A DNA stretch of 61,673 nt from Kaistella palustris DSM 21579 (GTDB lineage: Bacteria; Bacteroidota; Bacteroidia; Flavobacteriales; Weeksellaceae). Below the pieces are notes generated by a model, which was given only the letters and a program-made list of their open reading frames with translations, ran no database searches and was not told the origin of the DNA. The stretch lies in the NCBI RefSeq assembly GCF_000422265.1, contig NZ_AULL01000001.1, positions 1 through 61,673 of the forward strand, written 5' to 3'. Below, piece by piece: positions 1 to 7,590 of this stretch; positions within the stretch are counted from its first letter, which is position 1; every line of letters begins with the position of its first letter. The position numbers and the translations under genes are program-made.

Positions 1-99
1 TGCTACAATGAAACATTTGTGCAAGGTTCAACAGCAGTAGTTCTATTGAGCTTTTGTACTAATAATCCGCCACTTCGGCAATACCCGAACCGTTAGTTG
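1..99 (+). repeat. Partial attC-like site joined to cassette A
   Basis: Bases 1-95 are identical to 60652-60746, the attC of cassette L without its left core. Downstream of the shared CGTTA core the two copies diverge: here into cassette A (GTTAGTTGC), there into cassette M (GTTATCCG). The switch falls at the expected integron cleavage point. Confidence 0.8.
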
Positions 100-137
100 C
101 AAGCGTTCACAAACGAGACTTTAAAATTCACTATACA

Positions 138-581
138 ATGTCAATTCAAAATATGCAAATCGAAAATGAAAATGTTAAAGAAAAATTTAATATCGAGCTA
201 AAATGGGCAAGTTATTTTTTTATTTATTCACTTTTTTTAGGATTTATTTTTAGCTTTTTTGAAGGACTTATTCCAAATTTATCTCAAGAAATAAATAATG
301 TTTTACTTGTATTCAACATATTTATTCTACTTTACTGCTCTTACAAATGTTTACAGGAAAAAAAGAACATTGGAAATATTTTTGACTTCTCGAACGTAAA
401 TATTATATTTTACATTTTTCTTGTAAGATATATATTTTATTCATTGCTTTTTTATAGCAGTGCTTCACCATTTATAATTCCGAACAGGAAACTTGAAGTT
501 ATAGAAGGTAAAATGGAAATTAATGAAATTAATAGCAATTTATTTTGTGATTTTATTAATTTTATTAAAAATAAATTTTGA
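138..581 (+). CDS. Cassette A: small membrane protein, unknown function
   Basis: This encodes 147 aa. The ATG lies 45 bp inside the cassette, after the GTTAGTTGC core. Hydrophobic segments near residues 25-45, 53-70 and 88-106 suggest three membrane spans, with a polar C-terminal tail of about 35 residues. No family was recognised. It is the only gene of cassette A and reads in the array direction. Its start is repeated at the right end of the window (61626-61673), behind a different attC, showing that this cassette has been seen next to two different neighbours. High AT content, as in the other cassettes. Confidence 0.75.
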   Translation: MSIQNMQIENENVKEKFNIELKWASYFFIYSLFLGFIFSFFEGLIPNLSQEINNVLLVFNIFILLYCSYKCLQEKKNIGNIFDFSNVNIIFYIFLVRYIFYSLLFYSSASPFIIPNRKLEVIEGKMEINEINSNLFCDFINFIKNKF

Positions 582-613
582 AATAATACATACAAAAATT
601 GGCAATTACGCCT

Positions 614-745
614 GCAACTAACAAGGTATTTCTACAAGCGGGTATGAAGTTTTCATCGAAGATTTTCGCGATTAATCAATTTTTTAGCAAGTAGAAAGTT
701 TTCGTATTTTTAGCCCGCCTGCAGAAATACCCAACCGTTGTCAGC
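614..745 (+). repeat. attC-like site of cassette A
   Basis: The left core GCAACTAAC (614-622) pairs with the cassette's own start GTTAGTTGC (92-100). Arms GGTATTTCT...GCGGG and CCCGC...AGAAATACC enclose an AT-rich loop. The right core is GTTGTCAG (737-744). Confidence 0.85.
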
Positions 746-959
746 AACGGCGCGGACGGTGATCTTCCCGACAGCACTTTAATAATTTCAGGTCTACCCT
801 TTCGTTGAGAATATGTTTTGGAGAAATTGCCGCTGCTTACAACACGGTATTTATACAAACGGGGCGGAAGTTTTCATCGAAGATTTTTGCGTAAAATTTA
901 ATTTCCGGCAAGTATAAAATTTTGGTATATTTATCCCCGTTTGCAGAAATACCAAACCG
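738..959. repeat. ORF-less 222-bp cassette B1
   Basis: This is one of three 222-bp units of the same family (with 3258-3479 and 3480-3701). Only about 96 bp lie between the start core and the left core of its own attC. The forward frame beginning NGADGDL is closed by stops in B1 and B3. A minus-strand frame (Y-K-Y-R-V-V-S-S-G...) stays open through all three copies but would need a TTG start inside the attC, so coding is doubtful. The unit could be a non-coding RNA, a promoter cassette or a remnant. Confidence 0.75.
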
Positions 960-966
960 TTAACTG
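834..966 (+). repeat. attC-like site of cassette B1
   Basis: The left core is TGCTTACAAC (834-843) and the right core GTTAACTG (959-966). Arms CGGTATTTATACAAACGGGG and CCCCGTTTG...AAATACC. The loop contains TATATTTAT, close to a flavobacterial -7 element. Confidence 0.85.
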
Positions 967-988
967 CAAACTAACCACTATTTCGTTT

Positions 989-1669
989 ATGAAACTAAGA
1001 TTAATTATTCTGATGTTATTACTTTTTTCTGTTACTAATTGTACGAAAAAGAAACAAAAGGTTAAAGATGAAATGAATCTTTATGACATTGAAATTCTTA
1101 ATAACTTATTTAATACCAATCTTTACAAAAAAGTTTCTATAAAACACATTAACGATTCTATTCAATATGTAATTTACAGAAATAAAAAATATGAATTACA
1201 AGGCAAATTAAGTAGCAAAGACAGCGAGCAATTAGATTGGTGGAAACTTACAGATTTAAATACAAACGAGAAGTTATATGAAATTCAATTTCATTTTAAT
1301 GGAGAAAAAAACTTTAAAAATCAAATTAAATCCTTTCAGGATAATAAACTTGACACGCTTAAAAGTAAGTTTTTCAACAAAAATATAGAAAACAAAAAAA
1401 TCACTTATAATTTTTACACTCCAATTACATTTAATTTCGAAAACAAATTGATAGTGAATTTTATATATGCATTTCAAGATAAAAATTTGAAAATAATTAC
1501 CAAACAAAATATTGAACTAAAACGAAATAACAAAAATTATTACTTTTTTTCGACAGATTTAACCAAGAATATGAAATATTTTACCGCAGTATTTACTGAA
1601 CGTGAAATTTCTAAGAGTTCAAATAAGATTGGAGAGAATTATTTTTTTGTAAAAGATTCTGTAAATTAA
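989..1669 (+). CDS. Cassette C: putative lipoprotein, unknown function
   Basis: I place the start at the ATG at 989 (226 aa), not at an upstream in-frame ATG inside the preceding attC. From here the protein begins with a clean lipoprotein signal: MKLRLI, a hydrophobic stretch, then a lipobox ending V-T-N-C at about residue 18, followed by lysines. The mature part is polar and rich in Asn, Lys and Phe, with no recognised domain. It is the sole gene of cassette C. The predicted location is membrane-anchored, in the periplasm or at the surface. Confidence 0.75.
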   Translation: MKLRLIILMLLLFSVTNCTKKKQKVKDEMNLYDIEILNNLFNTNLYKKVSIKHINDSIQYVIYRNKKYELQGKLSSKDSEQLDWWKLTDLNTNEKLYEIQFHFNGEKNFKNQIKSFQDNKLDTLKSKFFNKNIENKKITYNFYTPITFNFENKLIVNFIYAFQDKNLKIITKQNIELKRNNKNYYFFSTDLTKNMKYFTAVFTEREISKSSNKIGENYFFVKDSVN

Positions 1670-1677
1670 AAAGTCTG

Positions 1678-1811
1678 CAGTTAACACGGTATTTCTATTA
1701 GCGGGGCAGAAGTTCCTATCATGACTATTTTCGCTAATTGTTCAATAAGTTATATTTACAAAGACTTGTTATAAAAAGTCCCCGCCAACAGAAATACCCA
1801 ACCGTTACCAG
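1678..1811 (+). repeat. attC-like site of cassette C
   Basis: The left core CAGTTAAC (1678-1685) pairs with GTTAACTG at 959. Arms GGTATTTCTATTAGCGGGG and CCCCGCCAACAGAAATACC. The right core is GTTACCAG (1804-1811). The loop holds the shared GTTATATTTAC string. Confidence 0.88.
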
Positions 1812-1830
1812 TAATTTTAGAAAGCCGACA

Positions 1831-2475
1831 ATGCAGAAATTTGAGTTGACCATTTTCAGACAATCAAGAGTATTAGTTGGACTCTTTTTATCACCAATTG
1901 CATTAATTGGACTTATTATTTTAGGTGCTGAATTAAACAACATATTTATAGGACTATTGCTTTTCGCTGTTTATCTTTTGACGGTTTATTACTTTGTTGT
2001 TGGACATTTAACGGTATCTATTGACGATGAACAATTAAAATTCAGATGGACAAGAAAACTAATATTTAACTATGACGAAATAGAACCTTTAAACATCATT
2101 GACATTAAAACTATTGTAATTGACAGCGGACAATTATTGAGAAAGATAATAACTGCTGACAGGAGTATAAAAATTAATAATGCAAAAGTTCAAGTAAAAG
2201 ACGCAAACAAATTCATTTATCAACTCAGCATTTTAACGAAAAAAAATGATGTAAGAGAAATTGACAGTTGGGATGAATGGGCTGACAAGGGATACATAAA
2301 AGCAGCATATCGAATTAACACAGTTATACTTGTATTAGCGACAATTCTTGTGACCACTTTTATAATAATGAAAGGTTTTAATTCACGATACTTATTTTTG
2401 TTTTTGTTATTCATGCCACAATTGTATTTATACGGACAACAGATGAAACAAAAAATCAAGAATAATGAGAAATAG
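1831..2475 (+). CDS. Cassette D: membrane protein, unknown function
   Basis: The start at ATG 1831 gives 214 aa; the frame is open further upstream only because it runs through the attC. Two closely spaced hydrophobic segments near residues 12-35 and 38-58 are followed by a soluble middle region (about 60-160) and two more membrane spans near the C-terminus. The layout (TM hairpin, soluble domain with alternating hydrophobic strands, TM hairpin) resembles small bacterial PH-domain membrane proteins, but I cannot confirm a family. Single gene of its cassette. Confidence 0.7.
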   Translation: MQKFELTIFRQSRVLVGLFLSPIALIGLIILGAELNNIFIGLLLFAVYLLTVYYFVVGHLTVSIDDEQLKFRWTRKLIFNYDEIEPLNIIDIKTIVIDSGQLLRKIITADRSIKINNAKVQVKDANKFIYQLSILTKKNDVREIDSWDEWADKGYIKAAYRINTVILVLATILVTTFIIMKGFNSRYLFLFLLFMPQLYLYGQQMKQKIKNNEK

Positions 2476-2483
2476 AAAAACAA

Positions 2484-2617
2484 CTGGTAACAGGCGTTTG
2501 GCAAAAAAGCGGGTTCAGTGCTTACATGAAGCTTTGTGCTTCGTATCAAGTTCGGTACTGGCAGACAGTTTAGTGCTTCGAAATCCGCTTCTTCGCCAAG
2601 CGCCAAAACGTTAGCGG
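2484..2617 (+). repeat. attC-like site of cassette D
   Basis: The left core CTGGTAAC (2484-2491) matches GTTACCAG at 1804 perfectly. Left arm GGCGTTTGGC...AAGCGGG, right arm CGCTTCTTCGCCAAGCGCC. The right core is GTTAGCGG (2610-2617). Loop of the second type, with repeated TTTGTGCTT/TAGTGCTT strings. Confidence 0.87.
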
Positions 2618-2630
2618 TAATTGTAAAAAT

Positions 2631-3137
2631 ATGGTATCAGAATTAAATGTCATCGAATTTAAAAATAAATTAACTGATTTAACTGTCGATGGAAATCCAC
2701 TTCTTAAAGGATCTCCATTAGCACTATTGTCAATTAATTTTTCGAATAAAATTTTTTACGGACGATTAGAAAAACATGAATTCTATATTACAAAAAACGC
2801 AAATCTTCTTCTCACGCCATTTTTAATTAGTGGAGAATTCAAAAAGGAGGGAAAATTCACAGATGTAGAATATGAAATTTCGCCATTAAAATTCGGATAT
2901 TATTGGATGAAAATGTATCCTATTATTACAAATACAATTCTATTAACAATTATTATATTTAATATTTCTGAATTTCCGTTTGAAAAAATGAATTTAAATT
3001 TTGCAATTAAATTTCTATTAATTTTCATAGCATTAGAAGCATTTTTATTTTCTCCTTTACTCTATCTAAAAAAATCTAAAATCGCACTCGAAAGGAAATT
3101 TTTAAAGAACTTTGAGATTAGAAACAACTACCGCTAA
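2631..3137 (+). CDS. Cassette E: membrane protein, unknown function
   Basis: This encodes 168 aa, ATG 20 bp inside the cassette. The N-terminal 90 residues are soluble with a beta-rich look; two membrane spans follow near 103-122 and 126-148, then a basic tail. No family was recognised. The TAA stop lies inside the left core of the cassette's attC (CCGCTAAC, 3131-3138), so gene and recombination site are as tightly packed as they can be. Confidence 0.72.
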   Translation: MVSELNVIEFKNKLTDLTVDGNPLLKGSPLALLSINFSNKIFYGRLEKHEFYITKNANLLLTPFLISGEFKKEGKFTDVEYEISPLKFGYYWMKMYPIITNTILLTIIIFNISEFPFEKMNLNFAIKFLLIFIALEAFLFSPLLYLKKSKIALERKFLKNFEIRNNYR

Positions 3138-3264
3138 CACGGTATTTCTATTAGCGGGTCGGAAGTTCCTATCATCAAGATTTTCGCTAATTGTTCTTTT
3201 TGTTATATTTACCAAGACTTGTTATAAAAAGTCCCCGCCAACAGAAATACCCAACCGTTGTCAG
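3131..3264 (+). repeat. attC-like site of cassette E
   Basis: The left core CCGCTAAC (3131-3138) is the exact complement of GTTAGCGG at 2610. Arms GGTATTTCTATTAGCGGG and CCCGCCAACAGAAATACC. The right core is GTTGTCAG (3257-3264). Confidence 0.88.
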
Positions 3265-3479
3265 CAACGGCGCGGACGGTGATCTTCTCGACAGCACTTT
3301 AAAAATTGCAGATCTCCCCTTTCGTTGGGAATATGTTTTTGAGAAATTGCCGCTGCTTACAACACGGTATTTATACAAACGGGGCGGAAGTTTTCATCGA
3401 AGATTTTTGCGTAAAATTTAATTTCCGGCAAGTATAAAATTTTGCTATATTTATCCCCGTTTGCAGAAATACCAAACCG
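3258..3479. repeat. ORF-less 222-bp cassette B2
   Basis: Same length as B1 and B3, with scattered substitutions in the 96-bp core (for example TTCTCGACAGCACTTTAAAA against TTCCCGACAGCACTTTAATA in B1). In this copy a forward frame is open, but only because it extends through the neighbouring attC sites. It lies directly before B3, a tandem pair of the same cassette family. Confidence 0.75.
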
Positions 3480-3486
3480 TTGTCAG
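3354..3486 (+). repeat. attC-like site of cassette B2
   Basis: Left core TGCTTACAAC (3354-3363), right core GTTGTCAG (3479-3486), same arms as the B1 site, differing at very few positions. Confidence 0.85.
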
Positions 3487-3701
3487 CAACGGCGCGGACG
3501 GTAATCTTCTGGACAGCACTTTAATAATTTCGGGTCTCCCCTGTTGTTGAGAATATGTTTTGGAGAAAATGCCGCTGCTTACAACACGGTATTTATACAA
3601 ACGGGGCGGAAGTTTTCATCGAAGATTTTTACGTAAAATTTAATTTCCGGCAAGTATAAAATTATGGTATATTTATCCCCGTTTGCAGAAATACCCAACC
3701 G
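3480..3701. repeat. ORF-less 222-bp cassette B3
   Basis: Third copy of the B unit. Its 96-bp core differs from B1 at scattered sites (GTAATCTTCTGGAC, CTGTTGTTGAG) with no length change. Keeping 222 bp in three diverged copies suggests constraint or copying by cassette recombination; no protein product is convincing. Confidence 0.75.
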
Positions 3702-3708
3702 TTAGCAG
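3576..3708 (+). repeat. attC-like site of cassette B3
   Basis: Left core TGCTTACAAC (3576-3585), right core GTTAGCAG (3701-3708), arms as in the B1 site. Confidence 0.85.
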
Positions 3709-3777
3709 AAATTTTAAACAACATTTTCATTAAATCGAAACTAGATAAAATTTAACGAAATATCACTAAATAATTTA

Positions 3778-4242
3778 ATGGACAAAATTCAACTTTACGA
3801 AACCTTCTTTCAAAAAAGTAATTCTTATTATCAGGAGCAACTAAAATACTATGAGCAAGGAAAAAAATGGAGATTTAATTATTCCGCTTTAATATTTGGT
3901 GTGTTTTGGTTTCTATATAGAAAAATGTATCTGGAATTTTTTATCATTTTCATTTTTTATTATTTGGAAACAATTTTTGAAAATGTAGTTTTAACAAAAC
4001 TTATTGGAATGGAGCAAACAAAAGTTGTGAATTTTTCTGTTACAATTGTTTTGTTAATAACTTTAGGAATTATTGGAAATAATTTATATATCAAAAAAAC
4101 GAATAGAACACTAAAAAATGCTGAAAAGAAATATTCTGAAATTGAAAAACAGAAAGAATATATCGCTAAAAAAGGAGGAACAAGTTATATTTATATAACA
4201 TTTTTACTATTTCTACTTATTCTTTCAGTATTCTTGAATTAA
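3778..4242 (+). CDS. Cassette F: DUF2628-like membrane protein
   Basis: This encodes 154 aa. A soluble start of about 30 residues is followed by WRFNYSA-L-I-FGVFWFLYRKMY, the pattern of DUF2628-type small membrane proteins (an aromatic-rich first span containing F-W-x-x-Y-R-K). Further spans lie near residues 60-75, 82-98 and 135-153, with a charged coil between 105 and 132. The function of the family is not established. It is the only gene of cassette F. Confidence 0.68.
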   Translation: MDKIQLYETFFQKSNSYYQEQLKYYEQGKKWRFNYSALIFGVFWFLYRKMYLEFFIIFIFYYLETIFENVVLTKLIGMEQTKVVNFSVTIVLLITLGIIGNNLYIKKTNRTLKNAEKKYSEIEKQKEYIAKKGGTSYIYITFLLFLLILSVFLN

Positions 4243-4251
4243 AAAAAACTT

Positions 4252-4385
4252 CTGCTAACAAAGTATTTCTATTAGCGGGTCGGAAGTTCCTATCATCAAG
4301 ATTTTCGCTAATTGTTCAATTTGTTATATTTACAAAAACTAGTTATAAAAAGTCCCCGCCAACAGAAATACCCAAACGTTAGCTG
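4252..4385 (+). repeat. attC-like site of cassette F
   Basis: The left core CTGCTAAC (4252-4259) matches GTTAGCAG at 3701. Arms GTATTTCTATTAGCGGG and CCCGCCAACAGAAATAC. The right core is GTTAGCTG (4378-4385). Confidence 0.88.
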
Positions 4386-4409
4386 TAATTCTCACCAACA
4401 AATTGCTAA

Positions 4410-4904
4410 ATGAAGATTCCAAAGAAACTTTTAATTTTTTTTATTTTAATTTTTGGAATTACTATATTTTATTTCGCAGAAAATATTATTCTAATAAAAT
4501 ATTTTTTTCGCGATGCAAGAAATATTGGCAAAGCAATTCCTGTAAAAATTTATGCGAATGGAAAATTGGATAATGAAATTAAAATATTTGATCAAAAAGA
4601 ATACTGGGATAAAGAAAAATCAAACTGTAAAATCATATATTTTCCAAATGCAAAATCCTATAAGTTTTTGTCAATAAATTATGATAATAATTACGTTGGG
4701 ACCCCAATTTCAACCGGAGAAAAGGCTTTCAAAATTATTAATGGAAATTTATTTCAATCTGAATTAGGTGCTAAATCATCACCAATTGAAAGTGAACTAA
4801 AGAGTTTAGGTTTTAATTCAAAATTTAAATTTACAAAAGAAAAAACTGAGTTTCTCTTACCAAAATCGGAATTTGGAATCGACTCATTAAGAATTGAGTA
4901 TTAA
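4410..4904 (+). CDS. Cassette G: membrane-anchored protein, unknown function
   Basis: This encodes 164 aa. A basic start (MKIPKK) is followed by a hydrophobic segment at about residues 7-33 without a lipobox, so probably an N-terminal anchor with the rest outside the cytoplasm. The soluble part is Asn/Lys/Phe-rich with no recognised motif. The gene is closed by the left core CAGCTAAC (4913-4920), which pairs with its start core GTTAGCTG; the rest of the attC is missing. Confidence 0.68.
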   Translation: MKIPKKLLIFFILIFGITIFYFAENIILIKYFFRDARNIGKAIPVKIYANGKLDNEIKIFDQKEYWDKEKSNCKIIYFPNAKSYKFLSINYDNNYVGTPISTGEKAFKIINGNLFQSELGAKSSPIESELKSLGFNSKFKFTKEKTEFLLPKSEFGIDSLRIEY

Positions 4905-4912
4905 AAGAACTA

Positions 4913-4930
4913 CAGCTAACATATTCTATG
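4913..4930 (+). repeat. Truncated attC at the end of the large array
   Basis: CAGCTAAC is present and pairs with 4378-4385, but it is followed by ATATTCTATG and then unrelated DNA instead of the usual arms and right core. The same ATATTCTATG follows the last left core of the mini-array at 9117-9126. Confidence 0.7.
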
Positions 4931-5230
4931 ACAAAGTCTGGAAAAAAATGTTCTACAGTATTTTGAAAGCAAACTATAGTATTTTTCTACGATTTTGCAT
5001 CTCTGAATTAAACTATAGTATAACCGATTTTAGGATTAATCAGTGATGTAATTTCTGAAATATTTACTGATTTCTTTTGATTATGAATTAGTAAAATGAT
5101 ATCTCAAATTTAATGTTAAAAATAATAGTCGAAAAAAACAATCATAAAGTTTAGATGGAAATCTGCAGGGAATAAATTTTATTCGTTATCTATTGAAATA
5201 ATAGATAAAACTTTGGAATTGAAAAGTTAA
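4931..5230. other. Non-coding spacer after the array
   Basis: No gene seen. The stretch is AT-rich and contains ACTATAGTA twice (about 4973 and 5014), each preceded by an AAA run. No attC right half and no convincing terminator. Confidence 0.5.
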
Positions 5231-5476
5231 TTAAAGAAGTTTTGATTTTAAAGCAGAAGATTTATTGGTATTTTTATGTTCCTCTTCAATAATTCTGTCC
5301 ATAATATCGTTGATATTATAGCCTTTCTTACGCAGAAATAAAAAATACCGGACATGTTTATTTTCGATAGTGTTGCTTTCAATGTAATAGATCCCTTTCG
5401 GATTACAACCAATGTATTTGGTAAACTCCTGTAGATTTTCCTTAATACCGAAAATTTTTCGAATTTTTAAACTCAT
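5231..5476 (-). CDS. Small protein, unknown function
   Basis: This encodes 81 aa, basic, with no signal peptide and predicted helices. No family was recognised. It lies divergent to the lytic transglycosylase gene (starts 164 bp apart) at the boundary between the cassette array and the transfer-linked region, so it may be a small regulator or plasmid accessory protein, but that is a guess. No competing frame of similar quality was seen. Confidence 0.45.
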   Translation of the reverse strand: MSLKIRKIFGIKENLQEFTKYIGCNPKGIYYIESNTIENKHVRYFLFLRKKGYNINDIMDRIIEEEHKNTNKSSALKSKLL

Positions 5477-5639
5477 CTCTGACTGTTCTAATTATGGTGT
5501 AGAAATCACGAAGCCAGATTTGAAAAATTGTTCGTGTGTAGTTTTCCTTTGTTGATTTAAATACTTTCTTCATTTTGCAAATCCGGATTAAAGGTAAAAA
5601 AATATTCAGTAATTTGATTTTCTTATTTAAATTTATGAA

Positions 5640-6572
5640 ATGAAAAACATTTTTCTGGGGTGTTTGGTCATTTTATCGTCTGCAAGCAGCAAATTAAAAT
5701 CACAAAACACTATTCAAACTGAAGAAGGGGAGTACTTTATTAAAATTGATCAGCAGTATTTAGTTCAGTTGTCCTCACTCAGCTCCGGCAGCGAACACTT
5801 TAATTCTAAACTCGATCTTTCTACATACCGGAACCGTTTCGCCTTTCTCAACGCCAATACAGCGCTCAATATCGATTATAATGACATTACCTATACCTAT
5901 GTCAAAAAGTTTTTAAGCTACCGGTGGTATCCCAAGGTAGTGGGGCTTTCCGCTTATTATTTTCCTTTGTTTGAAAGCAAACTGGATCGGTACGGTGTAC
6001 CACGCGAACTGAAATATTTGGCTGTGGTAGAAAGCGCCCTGAATCCCAGGGCAGGCAGCAGGGCGGGAGCCAGCGGCTTGTGGCAGTTTATGCCAGCAAC
6101 CGGCGCGCAGTATGGTCTGAGAAAAACCCCATATATCAATACCTTTTATGATCCTGTAAGCAATGCCGATGCAGGCGCCCGGTACCTGCGGGATCTGTAC
6201 AAAATGTATAAAGACTGGAACCTGGCCATATCAGCATACAATTGCGGACCTGGAAACTTGAATAAAGCTATTCGCCTGGCAGGAACACGAGACTACTGGA
6301 AATTACGGAAATATCTGCCAAAAGAAACGCAGGCGTATGTCCCAAGTTTCGTTGCTGTAAATTATCTTTTCAACTTCTACAAAGAACATCAAATGAAGCC
6401 ACAGTATTTCAGATATAATTTTTTTGATTTAAAGATGATCAGGATAGAAAAGACGACTACTTTCCGCAAGTTGGCTAAAATATTTGATTATTCCCTTTTA
6501 AAGTTTGCGAATCCACAGTTTGTAAGTGAAGTGATTCCAGCCGGGAGTCTTGTGTATGTGAAAGAAATGTAA
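5640..6572 (+). CDS. Lytic transglycosylase (SLT/MltD type), probable conjugation muramidase
   Basis: This encodes 310 aa. An N-terminal hydrophobic signal comes first. The lytic transglycosylase domain, about residues 100-230, carries the catalytic Glu in VVESALNP (about E131), then GASGLWQFMPATG and the ISAYNCGPGN motif. The C-terminal part (F-R-K-L-A-K-I-F-D-Y...) looks like a short LysM-type repeat. The enzyme cleaves peptidoglycan glycan strands; on conjugative plasmids such VirB1-like enzymes open the wall for the transfer apparatus. It stands outside the minus-strand tra operon, separated from it by the mini-array, which may have been inserted between them. Confidence 0.88.
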   Translation: MKNIFLGCLVILSSASSKLKSQNTIQTEEGEYFIKIDQQYLVQLSSLSSGSEHFNSKLDLSTYRNRFAFLNANTALNIDYNDITYTYVKKFLSYRWYPKVVGLSAYYFPLFESKLDRYGVPRELKYLAVVESALNPRAGSRAGASGLWQFMPATGAQYGLRKTPYINTFYDPVSNADAGARYLRDLYKMYKDWNLAISAYNCGPGNLNKAIRLAGTRDYWKLRKYLPKETQAYVPSFVAVNYLFNFYKEHQMKPQYFRYNFFDLKMIRIEKTTTFRKLAKIFDYSLLKFANPQFVSEVIPAGSLVYVKEM

Positions 6573-6752
6573 AACTATTTTAATTTCATTTTGACCACAA
6601 TTGCGCAATTTGAATATTTACTACCATTACTTATCTGTTTATAAACGTTTATAAACGGATATTGATTTGATTATTAAATCACTAAAAAACGATTCTTAAT
6701 GTCAGAAGTTGCATATATTTGAGAGTTATAGGGCATTTTAAAAAACGACACC
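6573..6752. other. Intergenic: secondary insertion or attI-like site of the mini-array
   Basis: No gene. It contains TTATAAACG and TTTATAAACG in tandem, forming the palindrome CGTTTATAAACG, around 6638-6658. The cassette H boundary follows at 6725 (GAGAGTTATAGGGC). The bases just before it (CATATATTTGAGAGTT) faintly resemble those before the mer cassette (CATATAAACGAGTT at 53944-53957). Confidence 0.5.
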
Positions 6753-7427
6753 GTGCAGACAAGAAAACATACAGCTTGGAAAAAAAACCGAAAATTCGGT
6801 GACGTAATGGGTGGACGCAAAAGACCCAAACTGGCGGACAATATTTTTAATAGAAAACACAACTTGACTGCCCCAAACGAAGGACAAGAAACACCAATTT
6901 TCATTTTAGACAATCCTTCACGGGACTTTTATTTCCCTGTGACAGTGAACGAAGTAAAAGAAATGCTTAACCGACTTCCAAAAGACCACACAGACCACTT
7001 AACACACGTTTGGCTTCAAAAAATCAAAAAGGCGGACTATTTGGATGGAAAAACTTTTCAAGGTTCATTTATTTGTGGAAGCGGAGTTTACCTAATTGTT
7101 CTTAATCCATTTCCAAAAGACAACAAAATGAGATTAGGAAAGAACAAACCGTTAAAGAAAGTTCTAAACTATTATAAAGACTTTACGACAGAATTGAAAG
7201 AGGACGAAAATGGTTGGTTTTTAAAGTGGACGGAAGAAAAGATAAAACAGTATTATTTGGAGAGCTTATTAATTCACGAAATCGGACACTCTATCGACAG
7301 TTTTTATAAACGATATTGGAGCAAGGCTACAGAACAAAAAAGAGAAAATTGGGCAGATAATTATGTTGCAGTTTGGGCAGACCAAGTAAGAGAAAAATAC
7401 GAGCCGAATGAGAAAAACGCCCTATAA
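6753..7427 (+). CDS. Cassette H: HExxH metalloprotease-like protein
   Basis: This encodes 224 aa with a GTG start at 6753; an alternative is the in-frame ATG at 6807. Residues LLIHEIGHSID, about 175-185, form a HExxH zinc-protease motif with a downstream acidic stretch (R-E-N-W-A-D-N) that could supply the third ligand. No signal peptide, so probably cytoplasmic. No exact family is named. Its TAA stop lies within the left core of its own attC (GCCCTATAAC). It is the only gene of the cassette. The role could be toxin, regulator-cleaving protease or antirestriction-like; the sequence does not say which. Confidence 0.7.
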   Translation: MQTRKHTAWKKNRKFGDVMGGRKRPKLADNIFNRKHNLTAPNEGQETPIFILDNPSRDFYFPVTVNEVKEMLNRLPKDHTDHLTHVWLQKIKKADYLDGKTFQGSFICGSGVYLIVLNPFPKDNKMRLGKNKPLKKVLNYYKDFTTELKEDENGWFLKWTEEKIKQYYLESLLIHEIGHSIDSFYKRYWSKATEQKRENWADNYVAVWADQVREKYEPNEKNAL

Positions 7428-7554
7428 CACGGGTTTTGCGTCAGGCGGGGTGACGTGCAAACTTGGAGCCTTGTGCTTCTAATAAACTTTAGTAATAAAT
7501 TGAAACTTTGTGCTCCGAAACCCGCCCGAACGCAAAGCCCGAAACCGTTACCAG
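7419..7554 (+). repeat. attC-like site of cassette H
   Basis: The left core GCCCTATAAC (7419-7428) is perfectly complementary to GTTATAGGGC at 6725-6734. Arms CGGGTTTTGCG...GGCGGG and CCCGCC...CGCAAAGCCCG. The right core is GTTACCAG (7547-7554). Loop of the TTGTGCTT type. Confidence 0.87.
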
Positions 7555-7590
7555 CAATGTTGACAAAAAACACGCCTTAACAAGAAGTGA

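Larger units (their letters stand above)
1..4930 (+). mobile_element. Integron-like cassette array, second part (A, B1, C, D, E, B2, B3, F, G)
   Basis: Nine cassettes: A 93-737, B1 738-959, C 960-1804, D 1805-2610, E 2611-3257, B2 3258-3479, B3 3480-3701, F 3702-4378, G 4379 to about 4930. Core pairs seen: GTTAGTTGC/GCAACTAAC (A), GTTAACTG/CAGTTAAC (C), GTTACCAG/CTGGTAAC (D), GTTAGCGG/CCGCTAAC (E), GTTAGCAG/CTGCTAAC (F), GTTAGCTG/CAGCTAAC (G). The B units pair GTTGTcAGCA with TGCTtACAAC, one mismatch. The last cassette lacks the right half of its attC. Genes are AT-rich, unrelated to one another, and nearly all encode exported or membrane proteins. Confidence 0.85.

Noticed and set aside
676..858. 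Minus-strand 60-aa frame over cassette B1, with a similar frame over B2
   Set aside because: Its first part is the palindromic attC and it needs a TTG start there. Kept only as a note under the B cassettes.
1738..1830. N-terminal extension of gene D (and of genes C and K) through the attC
   Set aside because: The extensions encode the same attC-derived strings (for example S-P-R-Q-Q-K-Y-P-T-V) in unrelated genes; internal ATGs give proper starts.
614..4385. CRISPR array
   Set aside because: The repeats are long, palindromic and separated by whole genes, with no short regular spacers and no cas genes.
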